Shown piece by piece: positions 24,368 to 34,165 of a stretch of 40,285 bases of DNA. The DNA comes from an uncultured Alphaproteobacteria bacterium. Its GTDB lineage: Bacteria; Pseudomonadota; Alphaproteobacteria; UBA3830. The DNA lies in assembly GCA_905233185.1 (NCBI GenBank), contig CAJODB010000010.1, positions 1-40,285 on the forward strand, in the 5' to 3' direction. The stretch's first letter is position 1; the number at the start of each line of letters is the position of its first letter. The notes below the pieces were generated by a model. That model had not been told where the DNA came from and made no database searches. It was given only the letters and a program-made list of their open reading frames with translations. The position numbers and the translations under genes are program-made.

Positions 24368-26401
24368 ATGATGGATAAAAAAAACAGATATTTTGAACTT
24401 AAAAAGCTTTTAGACTCGTATTCGAGGCAATATTACCTGTTAGATGATCCTGCGGTTACTGATGCGGAATATGATAAGCTTTATAATGAACTGCTTGCAA
24501 TAGAAAGTGAATTCCCAGAATTAAAGGATGCTACTAGTCCTTCTCAAAAAGTTGGAGCGAAAGTTTCAAAGAAATTCAAAAGAATTATACATGCAACTGA
24601 AATGTTATCCCTTGAGAATGCTTATAATGAAGAGGATATTACCGAATTTATAGATCGTGTACGCAAATTAGCGAACTCTGAGAAAATTGATTTTGTGTTG
24701 GAACCAAAGTTTGATGGGCTTTCTGTCTCTATCAAATATAAAAATGGAGTTTTAGTAAATGCGGCGACAAGAGGTGATGGACGAGTAGGGGAAGATGTTA
24801 CGCAAAATATTCTGACAATGGATATTCCAAAAAAAATTCCGCTCGATTATGAATTGGAAGTGCGTGGCGAAATTATTATGCTGAAAAAAGATTTTCAAGA
24901 ACTGAATAATCAAAAAGAGCGAGACGGAGAGAAAATTTTTGCTAATCCAAGGAATGCTGCGGCAGGTTCTTTAAGGCAGTTAGATGCCGAAATAACTCGT
25001 TCACGAAAATTAAAATTATTCCCTTACGCTATAATTTCATCAGAAACGAATTTTTTAACACAAATTGAGATCCTTGAGACTTTGAAAAAAAGCGGATTTA
25101 CAGTTACTGAACATTTTGCTTTGTGCAGAACACAGGAGGAAGCGCACGCATTTTATGAGAATCTAGAAAAGCATAGAGCAGATTTGGAATACGATATTGA
25201 TGGCGTTGTTTATAAAGTTAATGATCTGAATTTACAGGAGAAATTGGGAGCATCTGCTAAATTTCCGAGACATTCTATCGCTTATAAATTTACAGCGGAA
25301 AAAGCAGAAACTACTGTTAAAGATATAGTTGTTCAAGTCGGAAGAACAGGAAATATAACCCCTGTTGCAGAGTTGATTCCTGTCACAGTCGGAGGGGTTG
25401 TTGTATCCAGAGCTACATTGCATAACAAAGATGAGATTGAAAAGAAAGATATTCGAGTCGGTGATCGTGTTGTTGTACAAAGAGCGGGGGATGTTATTCC
25501 GCAAGTCCTGTATCCTATAATTGAAGAGCGTCCGAAAGATTCAAAACCGTTTATTTTCCCTAATAAATGTCCATGTTGTGGTTCAACCCTGGTAAAAGAA
25601 GAAGCCGAAGTCGCTATAAAATGCATAAATTTAGATTGCCAAGCGCAAATAATCGAACATCTTGCACATTTTGTTTCTAAAAAAGCATTTGATATAGATG
25701 GATTAGGTGAACAAAGTATACGTTATCTTTTTGAAAAAGGAATAGTAAAGAGTGCTCCCGATATTTTTGAGATAGAGCGCAGAAATGGAAAAGAATTTAA
25801 TTTGCAGAACGCAGAAGGGTGGGGGAGACAGTCACTTGAAAACCTTTTCGCATCCATAAACGGAGCAAAGCGTATATCTTTAGACAGATTTATATATTCA
25901 TTAGGAATTCCACAAGTCGGACGTGCGGTATCTAAGCTTATTGCGGCATTCTGGGGTTCGTATAGTCGTATGTTGACCTGTATTAGTGAAGGAAAGTATG
26001 ACGATCTTCTGTCGATCGATGGTATCGGCCAATCTATTGTGGATGATATAAGAAACTTTTGCTTAAATAAGCACAATCTATCCGTTATAAAAAGACTGGC
26101 TGGCGATGAACATTCTTCAGGCTATGTTATTGTAACCGATGTAGAGCAGATAAAAGACGGTGAATTAGTAGGGAAAACGATTGTTTTCACGGGATCTTTA
26201 CAAAAATTTTCAAGAGAAAAAGCCAAAGAAATTGCTGAACACATGGGAGCAAAGACAGCTTCATCAGTGTCGTCAAAAACATCATTTGTCGTTGCAGGAG
26301 AGAATGCTGGTAGTAAATTGGAAGAAGCAAGGAAAAAGGGTATAAAAATACTCTCGGAAGAAGATTTTGAAGAAATAATCAAAAAAAATTCGCAACGTTA
26401 A
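24368..26401 (+). CDS. ligA: NAD-dependent DNA ligase LigA
   Basis: A 677-residue replicative DNA ligase that seals nicks using NAD. Domains appear in order: an N-terminal Ia domain with 'YDKLYNELLAIE', an adenylation domain with active-site Lys114 in the motif EPKFDG, an OB-fold with 'AFKFTAEKAETTV'-like sequence (here AYKFTAEKAETTV), a zinc finger (CPCC...C...C at 'NKCPCCGS' and 'CINLDCQ'), helix-hairpin-helix repeats ('SIDGIGQSIVDDI') and a C-terminal BRCT domain ('GKTIVFTGSLQKFSREKAKE'). The length is normal. Two ATGs are adjacent at 24368 and 24371; neither has a clear ribosome site. Confidence 0.97.
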   Translation: MMDKKNRYFELKKLLDSYSRQYYLLDDPAVTDAEYDKLYNELLAIESEFPELKDATSPSQKVGAKVSKKFKRIIHATEMLSLENAYNEEDITEFIDRVRKLANSEKIDFVLEPKFDGLSVSIKYKNGVLVNAATRGDGRVGEDVTQNILTMDIPKKIPLDYELEVRGEIIMLKKDFQELNNQKERDGEKIFANPRNAAAGSLRQLDAEITRSRKLKLFPYAIISSETNFLTQIEILETLKKSGFTVTEHFALCRTQEEAHAFYENLEKHRADLEYDIDGVVYKVNDLNLQEKLGASAKFPRHSIAYKFTAEKAETTVKDIVVQVGRTGNITPVAELIPVTVGGVVVSRATLHNKDEIEKKDIRVGDRVVVQRAGDVIPQVLYPIIEERPKDSKPFIFPNKCPCCGSTLVKEEAEVAIKCINLDCQAQIIEHLAHFVSKKAFDIDGLGEQSIRYLFEKGIVKSAPDIFEIERRNGKEFNLQNAEGWGRQSLENLFASINGAKRISLDRFIYSLGIPQVGRAVSKLIAAFWGSYSRMLTCISEGKYDDLLSIDGIGQSIVDDIRNFCLNKHNLSVIKRLAGDEHSSGYVIVTDVEQIKDGELVGKTIVFTGSLQKFSREKAKEIAEHMGAKTASSVSSKTSFVVAGENAGSKLEEARKKGIKILSEEDFEEIIKKNSQR

Positions 26402-26457
26402 CACTTAATAAAACAATTTTGGTTCAAAATCGGTTTTAAGTAACGGGTTTTTGTAAC

Positions 26458-29400
26458 ATGAGTTTTTTTAGTAGTGCCGTGCGGCTTATCCGTAGAAAGG
26501 GAATGAAAGATTCTCAAGATACGATAAAAGTAACTGATAATGCAGAGTTTTCAGAGTCAGAAAAATCTCTTGAATTAGATTTTTCTTTAAGAAATTATGC
26601 GAAAGAATCCTTTTCTGTTCTTATCGTACATCCATTGTCTGCCTGTATGCATAAGATTTTGAGAGCTTCTTCTTTTGTCATAACTGGTGTTTTAGTCGGA
26701 GGGCTTATTGCTCTCATCAGTTGCCTGATTGCTCTTCAATTTGGATCGGTTGAAAATACCGTTATTTCAGCATATTTGCTTAACAAGATTGAAGAAATGC
26801 TTCCTGACACGGATTTATCTATAAAATCAGCAATGTTGCAATGGAATAGCGATGTTGGTTCTGTAGAAATAAGCTTAAATAAAGTTCGTTTTGATGATTT
26901 CTTCATTCCGAAAGTAACTATTCTTCCAAACTATACAGAATCTTTTAAACAGCAAAGATTTGTAGCTGATACAATTTCTGTTATAAAACCGAAAATTTCA
27001 TTAGATATTGCAAACGATTTTAAAACAGTATCAATAAATCCGAATCTTTTGAAAGGTGGGAATAATAAAGCGTTTTTCGAGCCTCTTTCAAGTCTCAAAG
27101 AAATAAAAGATAGTTTGATCGGTACAAATAATAATGCTTTAATTAAAGTTATAAATGCTGATGTTTCAATAGCTGAAAATGGTTTACGTTGGAATCTTCG
27201 AAATTTGTATTGTGAACACAAATTAGGAGAAGATTTACCAAGGGTCATCGATTTTTGTTCGATTCTACCTGGACAACAATATTCATCTTCTGTAAGAGTA
27301 GTAAAAACCGTTAATAAATTGGGTTATGATTTGAAAATCAATTCATTAAATCCTGCGGTTGTGTATGACTCCTTCATTTCAAGAGGTACACCACTTGAAG
27401 CATTCTTGCCTCTTATTCAGGGATACAATTTGCCAGTTTCTGGCGATATTAAACTAGAGCTCAATCCTAACAAGACTTTAAAAGAATGTTATTTCAATTT
27501 AATAGCGGCAAATGGCAGTATAAGGATTCCTAATCGCAATACATTGGCTCTGAATTTAGGAAAAAGGATTGATAATGGAAGTGTTTCTGGAACCATTTAC
27601 GGGAACAGAATGAATATTGATTCAATAAACGTTTCATATGGTAATTCCGGAGTTCAGCTTACAGGCTTATCAATTCCATTGATTAACTTCCACTTTTTGG
27701 ATGTAGCCAATGTTGATGGAACGCTTAGTTTGACTAATGTAAATTTGAAGGAAATGCATACAATACTTCCTCCTAATATATCTAAGTCTATTGTTCCAAT
27801 TTTCCATAATTATCTGCCTGGATTCCGTTTGGATTTGCTGAAGTTTGATTTAAAGGGAGCTATTGCATTTGGAGATAGGATCAGTGATGAAAGATTATCA
27901 GTTAGCCAAGGAATTTTCAAAATTCATGATGCGAAGATTCCTGTTGGTAGTCATATTGCAACAAAAGTTGATGCAACAGGAGTTGTAAAAACTGATGGAT
28001 TGGATATAAAAATTTCAAATGCTATTTTCGGGAACACAAAAGTTAATAGCGGTATATTCTTTATCTCAAATCAAGACAATTCTTGGATAGGTAAAGTAAA
28101 TGCAGATATTCCTATTATGGATATCTCAACTTATGCGACTGAATTTTCTGATAGGTTAGCTTCACTTCCTTTGAATAAGCTTGGCATAAAAGGGATGGCA
28201 AAAGTCGATTTGAAACTTGTACGTGTGGTAGGCGATAAATTAGAAGGTCAATCTTTACCATTCAGAATGGTAGAAGGTGATGGAACAATTAGTTCTGAAG
28301 ATAATGCAAAACAATTGAAACTTTCTTGGAATGAACACGGATTATCTGCAATCGCCGATGTGAATAATGGAAAGAACAGTACACATTTCAAGATAGAAGA
28401 AGATTTTGCAAATGGAGCTGGAATAAGCAATTTCCGTTGCAAAGGAAATTCCGAATTTTTGGCAGAATTCATACCTTTCGCAGCCCAAAGTTTAAGAGGG
28501 GATTTTGATATGAAACTCATAAATTCATGGGATAGCAAGGGAGAAACAGCAGATATTGTTGTTGATTTGAAGAATGCTGCATTAAATCTGCCTGTAATAG
28601 GTAACGTAAAGACAGCAGAAGAATCTGGTAGATTCAGTACCCATATTCGCAAATATCCGGACAGGATCTTGTTATCTAAAATAGTCTTGGATACTCCAAA
28701 AACAAAAATAAGTGGTCAAATTACCACTGATACCAATTGGAATGTTACAGAGTGCGTCGTTGATAATATTGTCATGGATGGGATATCTGCGAAGGCAAAT
28801 ATTCTAAAGAAAAATGATAATAAAGCGATTATTTCTTTGGTTGGTGATTCTTTTGACGCTAACAAATTGCTAAGACTATTTGGACAGGCTCGAAAAAATA
28901 TGAAGCTTGTAACATATCTTAATATCAAAGAGCTTTCTTTTAATGATAATAGAGTAAAGAATGTGAAAGGAACACTTGATATTCTAGGTGGAAAAATAGT
29001 AAATGGAGCTTGTATAGGCATTATCGGAGAATCTACGATTGCTTTAAATACAAAAGATATCAAAAATAGTACTGACTATCTGCTTTCTATATCGGCGTCA
29101 AATGCTGGGGATTTTATAAAGACACTTGGTATCGGAGAATCAATTAATGGTGGAAATATCAATTTCGTGCTGAAATCTTCAAGGATTGCTGCTGACGGTT
29201 CTATGGCAGGTGCTTTTGAAATAAATAACTTCCTTGTGAAGAATAATCCGCAACTTACAAAACTTATTTCTTTATCATCTCCTAATTATCTAACAGGAAC
29301 AGATCTTGTAGTCGGGTTCAATACATGCACGGGAAGTATAATTTCAACAAACGGAAGAATAAAAATAGAGAATTGCAAAGCTATTGGACCAACAATTGCT

Positions 29401-29865
29401 GTTTCGTTAGATGGAGAATATGACAGAGTAAATGATGATTGGAAAGTTTCGGGACTTCTTTTACCTATGTCATCTATTAATGCTCAAAATATGAGTGGAC
29501 ATTTAGCAGCAAACTTTGGTGTTACAGGATCTTATTGGAATCCAAGTGTATCTGTAAGTACTCCAAAGTTTGTTCCTAATGATACTTTGTCAGAGCTTTT
29601 CGGAAATATGATTCCGCAATTGAATAATACGAATTACATCAACATCAATAACACTGGGGAGACTGGAAATGTAATTCCTATTTCGGATGTGAAAGATCCA
29701 TATTCTCAGGAAGCTTTTGATAGAGTAGTAACGCCAGCCAGTTCGCCAACAGCGTCTGTACCAGCGAAAAAGAAAGTACGAAAAATCAAATCTCGTGATA
29801 AAAAGTTCGGTGTTACGATTAATCGTGGTTTAAAGTCAGAAAATACAGTAGATATGGGAGAATAA
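26458..29865 (+). CDS. AsmA/YhdP-like envelope protein (DUF3971)
   Basis: A 1135-residue protein with a cytoplasmic N-terminal tail of about 75 residues, one membrane helix (FVITGVLVGGLIALISCLIALQ), and then a very long periplasmic region rich in beta-strands with repeated 'G.I...N.' patterns. This is the layout of AsmA-family proteins with DUF3971, such as YhdP, which are thought to form a hydrophobic groove that carries phospholipids between inner and outer membranes. The C-terminal part ('AGAFEINNFLVKNNPQLTKLISL' in pieces, 'GSYWNPSVSVS') resembles the AsmA C-terminal domain, and the tail is basic. It ends 3 bp before the SIMPL gene and probably shares its transcript. Confidence 0.83.
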   Translation: MSFFSSAVRLIRRKGMKDSQDTIKVTDNAEFSESEKSLELDFSLRNYAKESFSVLIVHPLSACMHKILRASSFVITGVLVGGLIALISCLIALQFGSVENTVISAYLLNKIEEMLPDTDLSIKSAMLQWNSDVGSVEISLNKVRFDDFFIPKVTILPNYTESFKQQRFVADTISVIKPKISLDIANDFKTVSINPNLLKGGNNKAFFEPLSSLKEIKDSLIGTNNNALIKVINADVSIAENGLRWNLRNLYCEHKLGEDLPRVIDFCSILPGQQYSSSVRVVKTVNKLGYDLKINSLNPAVVYDSFISRGTPLEAFLPLIQGYNLPVSGDIKLELNPNKTLKECYFNLIAANGSIRIPNRNTLALNLGKRIDNGSVSGTIYGNRMNIDSINVSYGNSGVQLTGLSIPLINFHFLDVANVDGTLSLTNVNLKEMHTILPPNISKSIVPIFHNYLPGFRLDLLKFDLKGAIAFGDRISDERLSVSQGIFKIHDAKIPVGSHIATKVDATGVVKTDGLDIKISNAIFGNTKVNSGIFFISNQDNSWIGKVNADIPIMDISTYATEFSDRLASLPLNKLGIKGMAKVDLKLVRVVGDKLEGQSLPFRMVEGDGTISSEDNAKQLKLSWNEHGLSAIADVNNGKNSTHFKIEEDFANGAGISNFRCKGNSEFLAEFIPFAAQSLRGDFDMKLINSWDSKGETADIVVDLKNAALNLPVIGNVKTAEESGRFSTHIRKYPDRILLSKIVLDTPKTKISGQITTDTNWNVTECVVDNIVMDGISAKANILKKNDNKAIISLVGDSFDANKLLRLFGQARKNMKLVTYLNIKELSFNDNRVKNVKGTLDILGGKIVNGACIGIIGESTIALNTKDIKNSTDYLLSISASNAGDFIKTLGIGESINGGNINFVLKSSRIAADGSMAGAFEINNFLVKNNPQLTKLISLSSPNYLTGTDLVVGFNTCTGSIISTNGRIKIENCKAIGPTIAVSLDGEYDRVNDDWKVSGLLLPMSSINAQNMSGHLAANFGVTGSYWNPSVSVSTPKFVPNDTLSELFGNMIPQLNNTNYININNTGETGNVIPISDVKDPYSQEAFDRVVTPASSPTASVPAKKKVRKIKSRDKKFGVTINRGLKSENTVDMGE

Positions 29866-29868
29866 GAC

Positions 29869-30633
29869 ATGAATAACAGTAAAGTAGCAACAGTATTGCT
29901 TGGAGGAATTCTTATAGCAATAGCAGGTATTTCTTTTTTAAACGAGAAAAATAAACATAGTCATGGTAATAGGTGTATATGCGTTGAAGGAACTGTGGAA
30001 CGAGAGATCGTCGCTGATACAGCTGATTGGACGCTATGTTTCGAGCATATAGGTACAGATCAGCAAGCGATTGAGCAAAAAAATGCGGAAGAAAAAGTTG
30101 CGGTTAATAAGGTTTTGATAGATCAAGGTATTTCTCAAGAAGAAATTGAAATGTATAACTATATTAAGGAGGATTATTTAAGACAGAGAGATAATAATTC
30201 TCCTGTAAAATATCGTGTAGGATACTATGTGCGTATAAAAACCGATAAATTAAATCTGGTTACTGCACTTAAAAATAATATTTCTAAGCTTTTAGGAGGA
30301 AATTACGGACTTATTAAGAACTCTTTAAAAGTTTCTTGCTCTAACCAAGAGACTATTAACAGAGAATTAGCTCGTTTAGCTGCTGAAAATGCTATGGAAA
30401 GAGCAAAAGATCTTACAAAATTTCTTAATGTAAAGCTAAAGAAGATTGTAACAATCGAGGCACCGAATTTTTGGGGACAATCAAGTTTTCCTGAAGCTGA
30501 AGGCATGATGTTAAATGATATCGGAATGTTATCTAAAACGGTAACTGCAAACCAAGCAGAAGATAACGCTTCTGAAGCAATGACAAAACAGAAAATGCAC
30601 GCGTCAATAAGGATGAAAATTGCGATAAAATAA
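29869..30633 (+). CDS. SIMPL domain (DUF541) protein
   Basis: A 254-residue protein with an N-terminal signal-anchor (VATVLLGGILIAIAGISFL) and a SIMPL/DUF541 domain. The domain is shown by 'CVEGTVEREIVADTADWTLCF', 'ALKNNISKLLGG' and a 'RLAAENAMERAKDLTKFLNVKLKKIVTI' helix-strand unit. SIMPL proteins form periplasmic or membrane-associated oligomers and are linked to envelope or oxidative stress, but their biochemical role is not settled. It is 3 bp downstream of the AsmA-like gene, which hints at a joint envelope function. Confidence 0.87.
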   Translation: MNNSKVATVLLGGILIAIAGISFLNEKNKHSHGNRCICVEGTVEREIVADTADWTLCFEHIGTDQQAIEQKNAEEKVAVNKVLIDQGISQEEIEMYNYIKEDYLRQRDNNSPVKYRVGYYVRIKTDKLNLVTALKNNISKLLGGNYGLIKNSLKVSCSNQETINRELARLAAENAMERAKDLTKFLNVKLKKIVTIEAPNFWGQSSFPEAEGMMLNDIGMLSKTVTANQAEDNASEAMTKQKMHASIRMKIAIK

Positions 30634-30753
30634 TAATATTGCTTATTTATACAATTTTAATAGAAAAATTCTTTCGATGGATTTTATTAAGAATTTGTAA
30701 TAGCAAAGTTTGTAATTCCCATCTTTCTTTTACATAACTTATTGATTTGAATA

Positions 30754-31353
30754 TTATTGTTCGCCTAATAGCTTGCATATATATTGTATCGTATTAAATA
30801 ATTCTATATTTACTTCTTCATATGCGGCTATATTGCTTAAAACATCGGCTTCGCCTTCGGTAAGAGATAATGGCATCAAGACACAATACAAAAGGCCTTG
30901 TTCAGCGTTTTTATGAAGAGCATTGAAATCGAGAATCGTTGAATATAGAGGATTTTGCGCTTCAAGAAGGATATAATAATTCCATATATCAGCTAAAATA
31001 GAAGATGTATCTATTGTTTTTTCATGCGAATCTAACTTTATTCTAATTGATTCCAGAATGGGAGCTACTACTGTATTTGTATAGTCTTCCCATTTTATCA
31101 ATGTTTCGGAGAATCTTCCGCCACTCTTTGCTGAAATACGAGATTTTGCATGTATACGTTTACTGAATAAAACATTAGCGTATGCGAGAGATTCTTTTAA
31201 TCTCATCTTTGGTGTTTCGAGATTTTTATAAAGAAGATTACTTACAACATGGTGAGAATCAATCTCGGAAAGAGGAAGTGAGGCTTCCAGTTTATAAGAA
31301 AAAAATGTAAAGAACAGTATAAGAACGTGAAAATAAATTGAAATGCTACGCAT
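30754..31353 (-). CDS. Exported protein of unknown function, 199 aa
   Basis: A 199-residue protein with a clear signal peptide (ISIYFHVLILFFTFFSYKLEA). The mature part is mostly helical, with no cysteine pair, repeat or catalytic motif that I recognise. It lies directly downstream of the 876-residue exported protein on the same strand with an 85-bp gap, so the two may be co-expressed. I recognise no family; it looks lineage-specific. A secreted effector or envelope factor is possible but unproven. Confidence 0.7.
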   Translation of the reverse strand: MRSISIYFHVLILFFTFFSYKLEASLPLSEIDSHHVVSNLLYKNLETPKMRLKESLAYANVLFSKRIHAKSRISAKSGGRFSETLIKWEDYTNTVVAPILESIRIKLDSHEKTIDTSSILADIWNYYILLEAQNPLYSTILDFNALHKNAEQGLLYCVLMPLSLTEGEADVLSNIAAYEEVNIELFNTIQYICKLLGEQ

Positions 31354-31438
31354 AACTATTACCTACCATTTTAAGATTTTTTCATTCTACAGAAAACCAT
31401 TCTAAATACAAGCTTATATATCAATAAGATCATCTAAG

Positions 31439-34069
31439 TTATGGTTTGAATAGATCTGTAATCAGTCCGGAAATTCTAGTTCCCGTAAATTGCAACAAAA
31501 AAGAATGTTCTCTATTTAATTTCTCTTGAATTAAAGTTAGTTCTCTAAATTGTTTTTCTAATATTAAAATATCTTTCTCAAGTACTTCAATTGCCCACTT
31601 GTTGTATGCTATTTGTTCGATAATATTTGTTTGATCAACTCTTTGATACGCTATATTGTCTGGAATAATTCGTTGCTTTGTTCTTTCTCTTATTTCAAAG
31701 GTTTTTTCTTTTTTATCTATAATATCGATTAAATTTGTTTTCAAAACTTCTGTCTCTTTTATTCTTTCTTCTTTGGTAACAGCTATTGAGTCTAAAGTCC
31801 TGCGTTTATTAAATGCTATCAATTCAAGAGCATTTAGTACTTTTCCATGTACTACTTGTAAAATAGTTCCTAATATGGGAAGAGGCATATTAGAGTCGGT
31901 AAAGAGTCTTCGTTGTATACTTATTTCAAGTTTCATATGTTCGATTTGTGAATTAATTATAGCTATTTGTGTTGTAAGATATCTATCACGACTCAGAAGT
32001 TTATTTTTATGATTCCATGTTTTCTCTAGTTCAATTAAGGCATGGGATTTTTTTGATGTGGACTTTTTTAGAGGTGTAATAAATAAGTCCTTTTGTATCT
32101 GATCTATATTTTCATGAAATTGATTAAGGCTAATGCTTTCTCCTCTGATTCTTTTTAATAGATTTTCTATCTCATCTTCTGGTTGTTTACTGGTGAGTAA
32201 ACTTTGTAATTCTTCAGATTGGTGATGTAACGGTAATATATTCCTAGGATCTAAGCAAAAATTAAATACTTTTGGTAAGCTATATGCTAATGCACGAGAC
32301 GCTTCTTCTTTATGTCGAGCTTTTGCCGCTTTTCCTTCTTTCATTGTATCGATTTTTTCAGATATGACCCTGAAAAGACCATTAAAAATACGATCTTGCA
32401 AAGATGAAATTCTACTTGAGTTGCTAGTATCAGATTGTTTTACGATATCCCTTTCCATTTGAGGCATAATAGCAACATCAGTAGGATTTTTTCTAATGTT
32501 ATCTTCTATGGTTTGCAAATCTCTTTCTAATTGAATACGTAATATTTCTGTAACAGAGAGAATATCTATATCATCCGAATAGTATTTATCAACTAAATAT
32601 ATCGTTGAAAGTATTCTTTTTAGAAGATTCTTCGATGTTAGTTCTTTTGATAAATGAAAAGAGGAAATGGAAGGTGAATCTGTGGAGGAAGAAGGGGATA
32701 TTGTCGCTGAAATTTCCTGTCCTGCCGAAAATAGACTGATAAGCTTATGTAATGGCAAAAAATATTTTGCTGCGAAAGCTTTATCAAATGAAGCAATATT
32801 TTTTTGAAGTATTATTAAATCTGCGCCTAAGCTTTGCCTGAGTAAATCTTGCAAAATATCAATTTCTTCATTAGCTTGCACAACTTTTTCATCTAATATT
32901 AAGGATTCTTTCTCTAGTTTTTCAGCCAACCATTGAAGATTTGTATTTGCTATCTGCATATCTTTTAGTAGGTCGTTTAAGTCCCCTTGATCTTCTTCAA
33001 AAGATGATTTAGCCAATTCTGAAGAATCGCTTTCTTCCTTTCTTTCTTCTATTCCCTCCAATACTTTAGGATGATGTATTTCTTCTGTTCTTATTGCTAG
33101 TTCTTTTTGAGTTTTTTCAAGCTCTTCTGATTCAATTTTTATTGCTGTATATCTTTTTAAAAATTCCAAATCAATATATGGATTTAATTCTTTTTGAAGG
33201 AGAAAAAGCGAAGGTAGTTTTCCTGCAATATGCAGCTGAATTTCTGTTAAAATTTGTCTGAGACAGAGTATTTTATAAATTTGATTTTCAAGTAATTGAT
33301 TTTTTCCTCTTATCTCTGTATCTATTGCTTTACAATGTTCTAATAGGTATATGTTTGCATTCCATGTCTTGTTTAATTCTTCGTCCATTTCCAATGGATC
33401 TTCAGCATCAGTACACGAATTTAGCTTCATTGATTTTAGTAAGCCGAGAAATAGTATGTTATTCTCTGCTCTTTTTTGCTGTACAATAACTGCTTCCATA
33501 TTGGCTTCAGCAATGTAAAGAGTTTCATCAGAGCAAATAAGAGGAGATTTTTGGATTTTTAAGTCCGCTATTTTCTTATCTAAGGATCTGTGTAATATAT
33601 GCTTTATAGTAGGCTTTGATTGAATCGTAAGAATCCATGGAACAGAATAAGTGAAAGCTTGTAGAGCTATTTGTTGAATTTCAGGTTTAAAAGCTTCACC
33701 AAGTATTCTTGATATGGTGCTCATAGCACTTTCTGTAAGAAATTGTGCTTCTTTAGACTGTAATCTTAATGTTCTTGTGACATAGTAAGGATATTCTTTC
33801 TCAAATACTTTAAAACGTCGTATATGTTCCAGCATGAGAAGATTTAATTCAGAGAGAAGTAAATTTGCCGGATCTTCATAACAACAATTTTGAAGTTGCA
33901 AAAGAGACTTGCTAAGTCCTCTGGATACGATCGAAAGATGCATTTCATTTGTTCTAAAATCTCTATCAGATGTATCTTCTAAAGCTTGAGGAGGGGTTAC
34001 CATACTAGCTTTGACATAATCACTGATTATCAAAACTGAGAGAACTGGAATTAGATATTTTTTATTCAT
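31439..34069 (-). CDS. Large exported coiled-coil protein of unknown function, 876 aa
   Basis: An 876-residue protein with a signal peptide (MNKKYLIPVLSVLIISDYVKA) and a long, charged, helical mature region. Several stretches have coiled-coil heptads rich in Glu, Lys and Leu, for example 'KTQKELAIRTEEIHHPKVLE', 'WLAEKLEKESLILDEKVVQA' and 'IEQIAYNKWAIEVLEKDILI'. A short low-complexity Ser-rich linker (SATISPSSSTDSPSISSF) lies near the middle. No enzymatic motif is visible. Exported coiled-coil proteins of this kind in host-associated Alphaproteobacteria are often surface or effector proteins; that is inference here. The 199-residue exported protein lies just downstream. Confidence 0.78.
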   Translation of the reverse strand: MNKKYLIPVLSVLIISDYVKASMVTPPQALEDTSDRDFRTNEMHLSIVSRGLSKSLLQLQNCCYEDPANLLLSELNLLMLEHIRRFKVFEKEYPYYVTRTLRLQSKEAQFLTESAMSTISRILGEAFKPEIQQIALQAFTYSVPWILTIQSKPTIKHILHRSLDKKIADLKIQKSPLICSDETLYIAEANMEAVIVQQKRAENNILFLGLLKSMKLNSCTDAEDPLEMDEELNKTWNANIYLLEHCKAIDTEIRGKNQLLENQIYKILCLRQILTEIQLHIAGKLPSLFLLQKELNPYIDLEFLKRYTAIKIESEELEKTQKELAIRTEEIHHPKVLEGIEERKEESDSSELAKSSFEEDQGDLNDLLKDMQIANTNLQWLAEKLEKESLILDEKVVQANEEIDILQDLLRQSLGADLIILQKNIASFDKAFAAKYFLPLHKLISLFSAGQEISATISPSSSTDSPSISSFHLSKELTSKNLLKRILSTIYLVDKYYSDDIDILSVTEILRIQLERDLQTIEDNIRKNPTDVAIMPQMERDIVKQSDTSNSSRISSLQDRIFNGLFRVISEKIDTMKEGKAAKARHKEEASRALAYSLPKVFNFCLDPRNILPLHHQSEELQSLLTSKQPEDEIENLLKRIRGESISLNQFHENIDQIQKDLFITPLKKSTSKKSHALIELEKTWNHKNKLLSRDRYLTTQIAIINSQIEHMKLEISIQRRLFTDSNMPLPILGTILQVVHGKVLNALELIAFNKRRTLDSIAVTKEERIKETEVLKTNLIDIIDKKEKTFEIRERTKQRIIPDNIAYQRVDQTNIIEQIAYNKWAIEVLEKDILILEKQFRELTLIQEKLNREHSFLLQFTGTRISGLITDLFKP

Positions 34070-34165
34070 TCTTATCCATTTTTAGGCAGAACAAAACAAC
34101 AATATCTATTATATAGTGTAACTGACAGATAAAAAAAGAATTTTTGAAATAGAAAGAAGAAAAAT

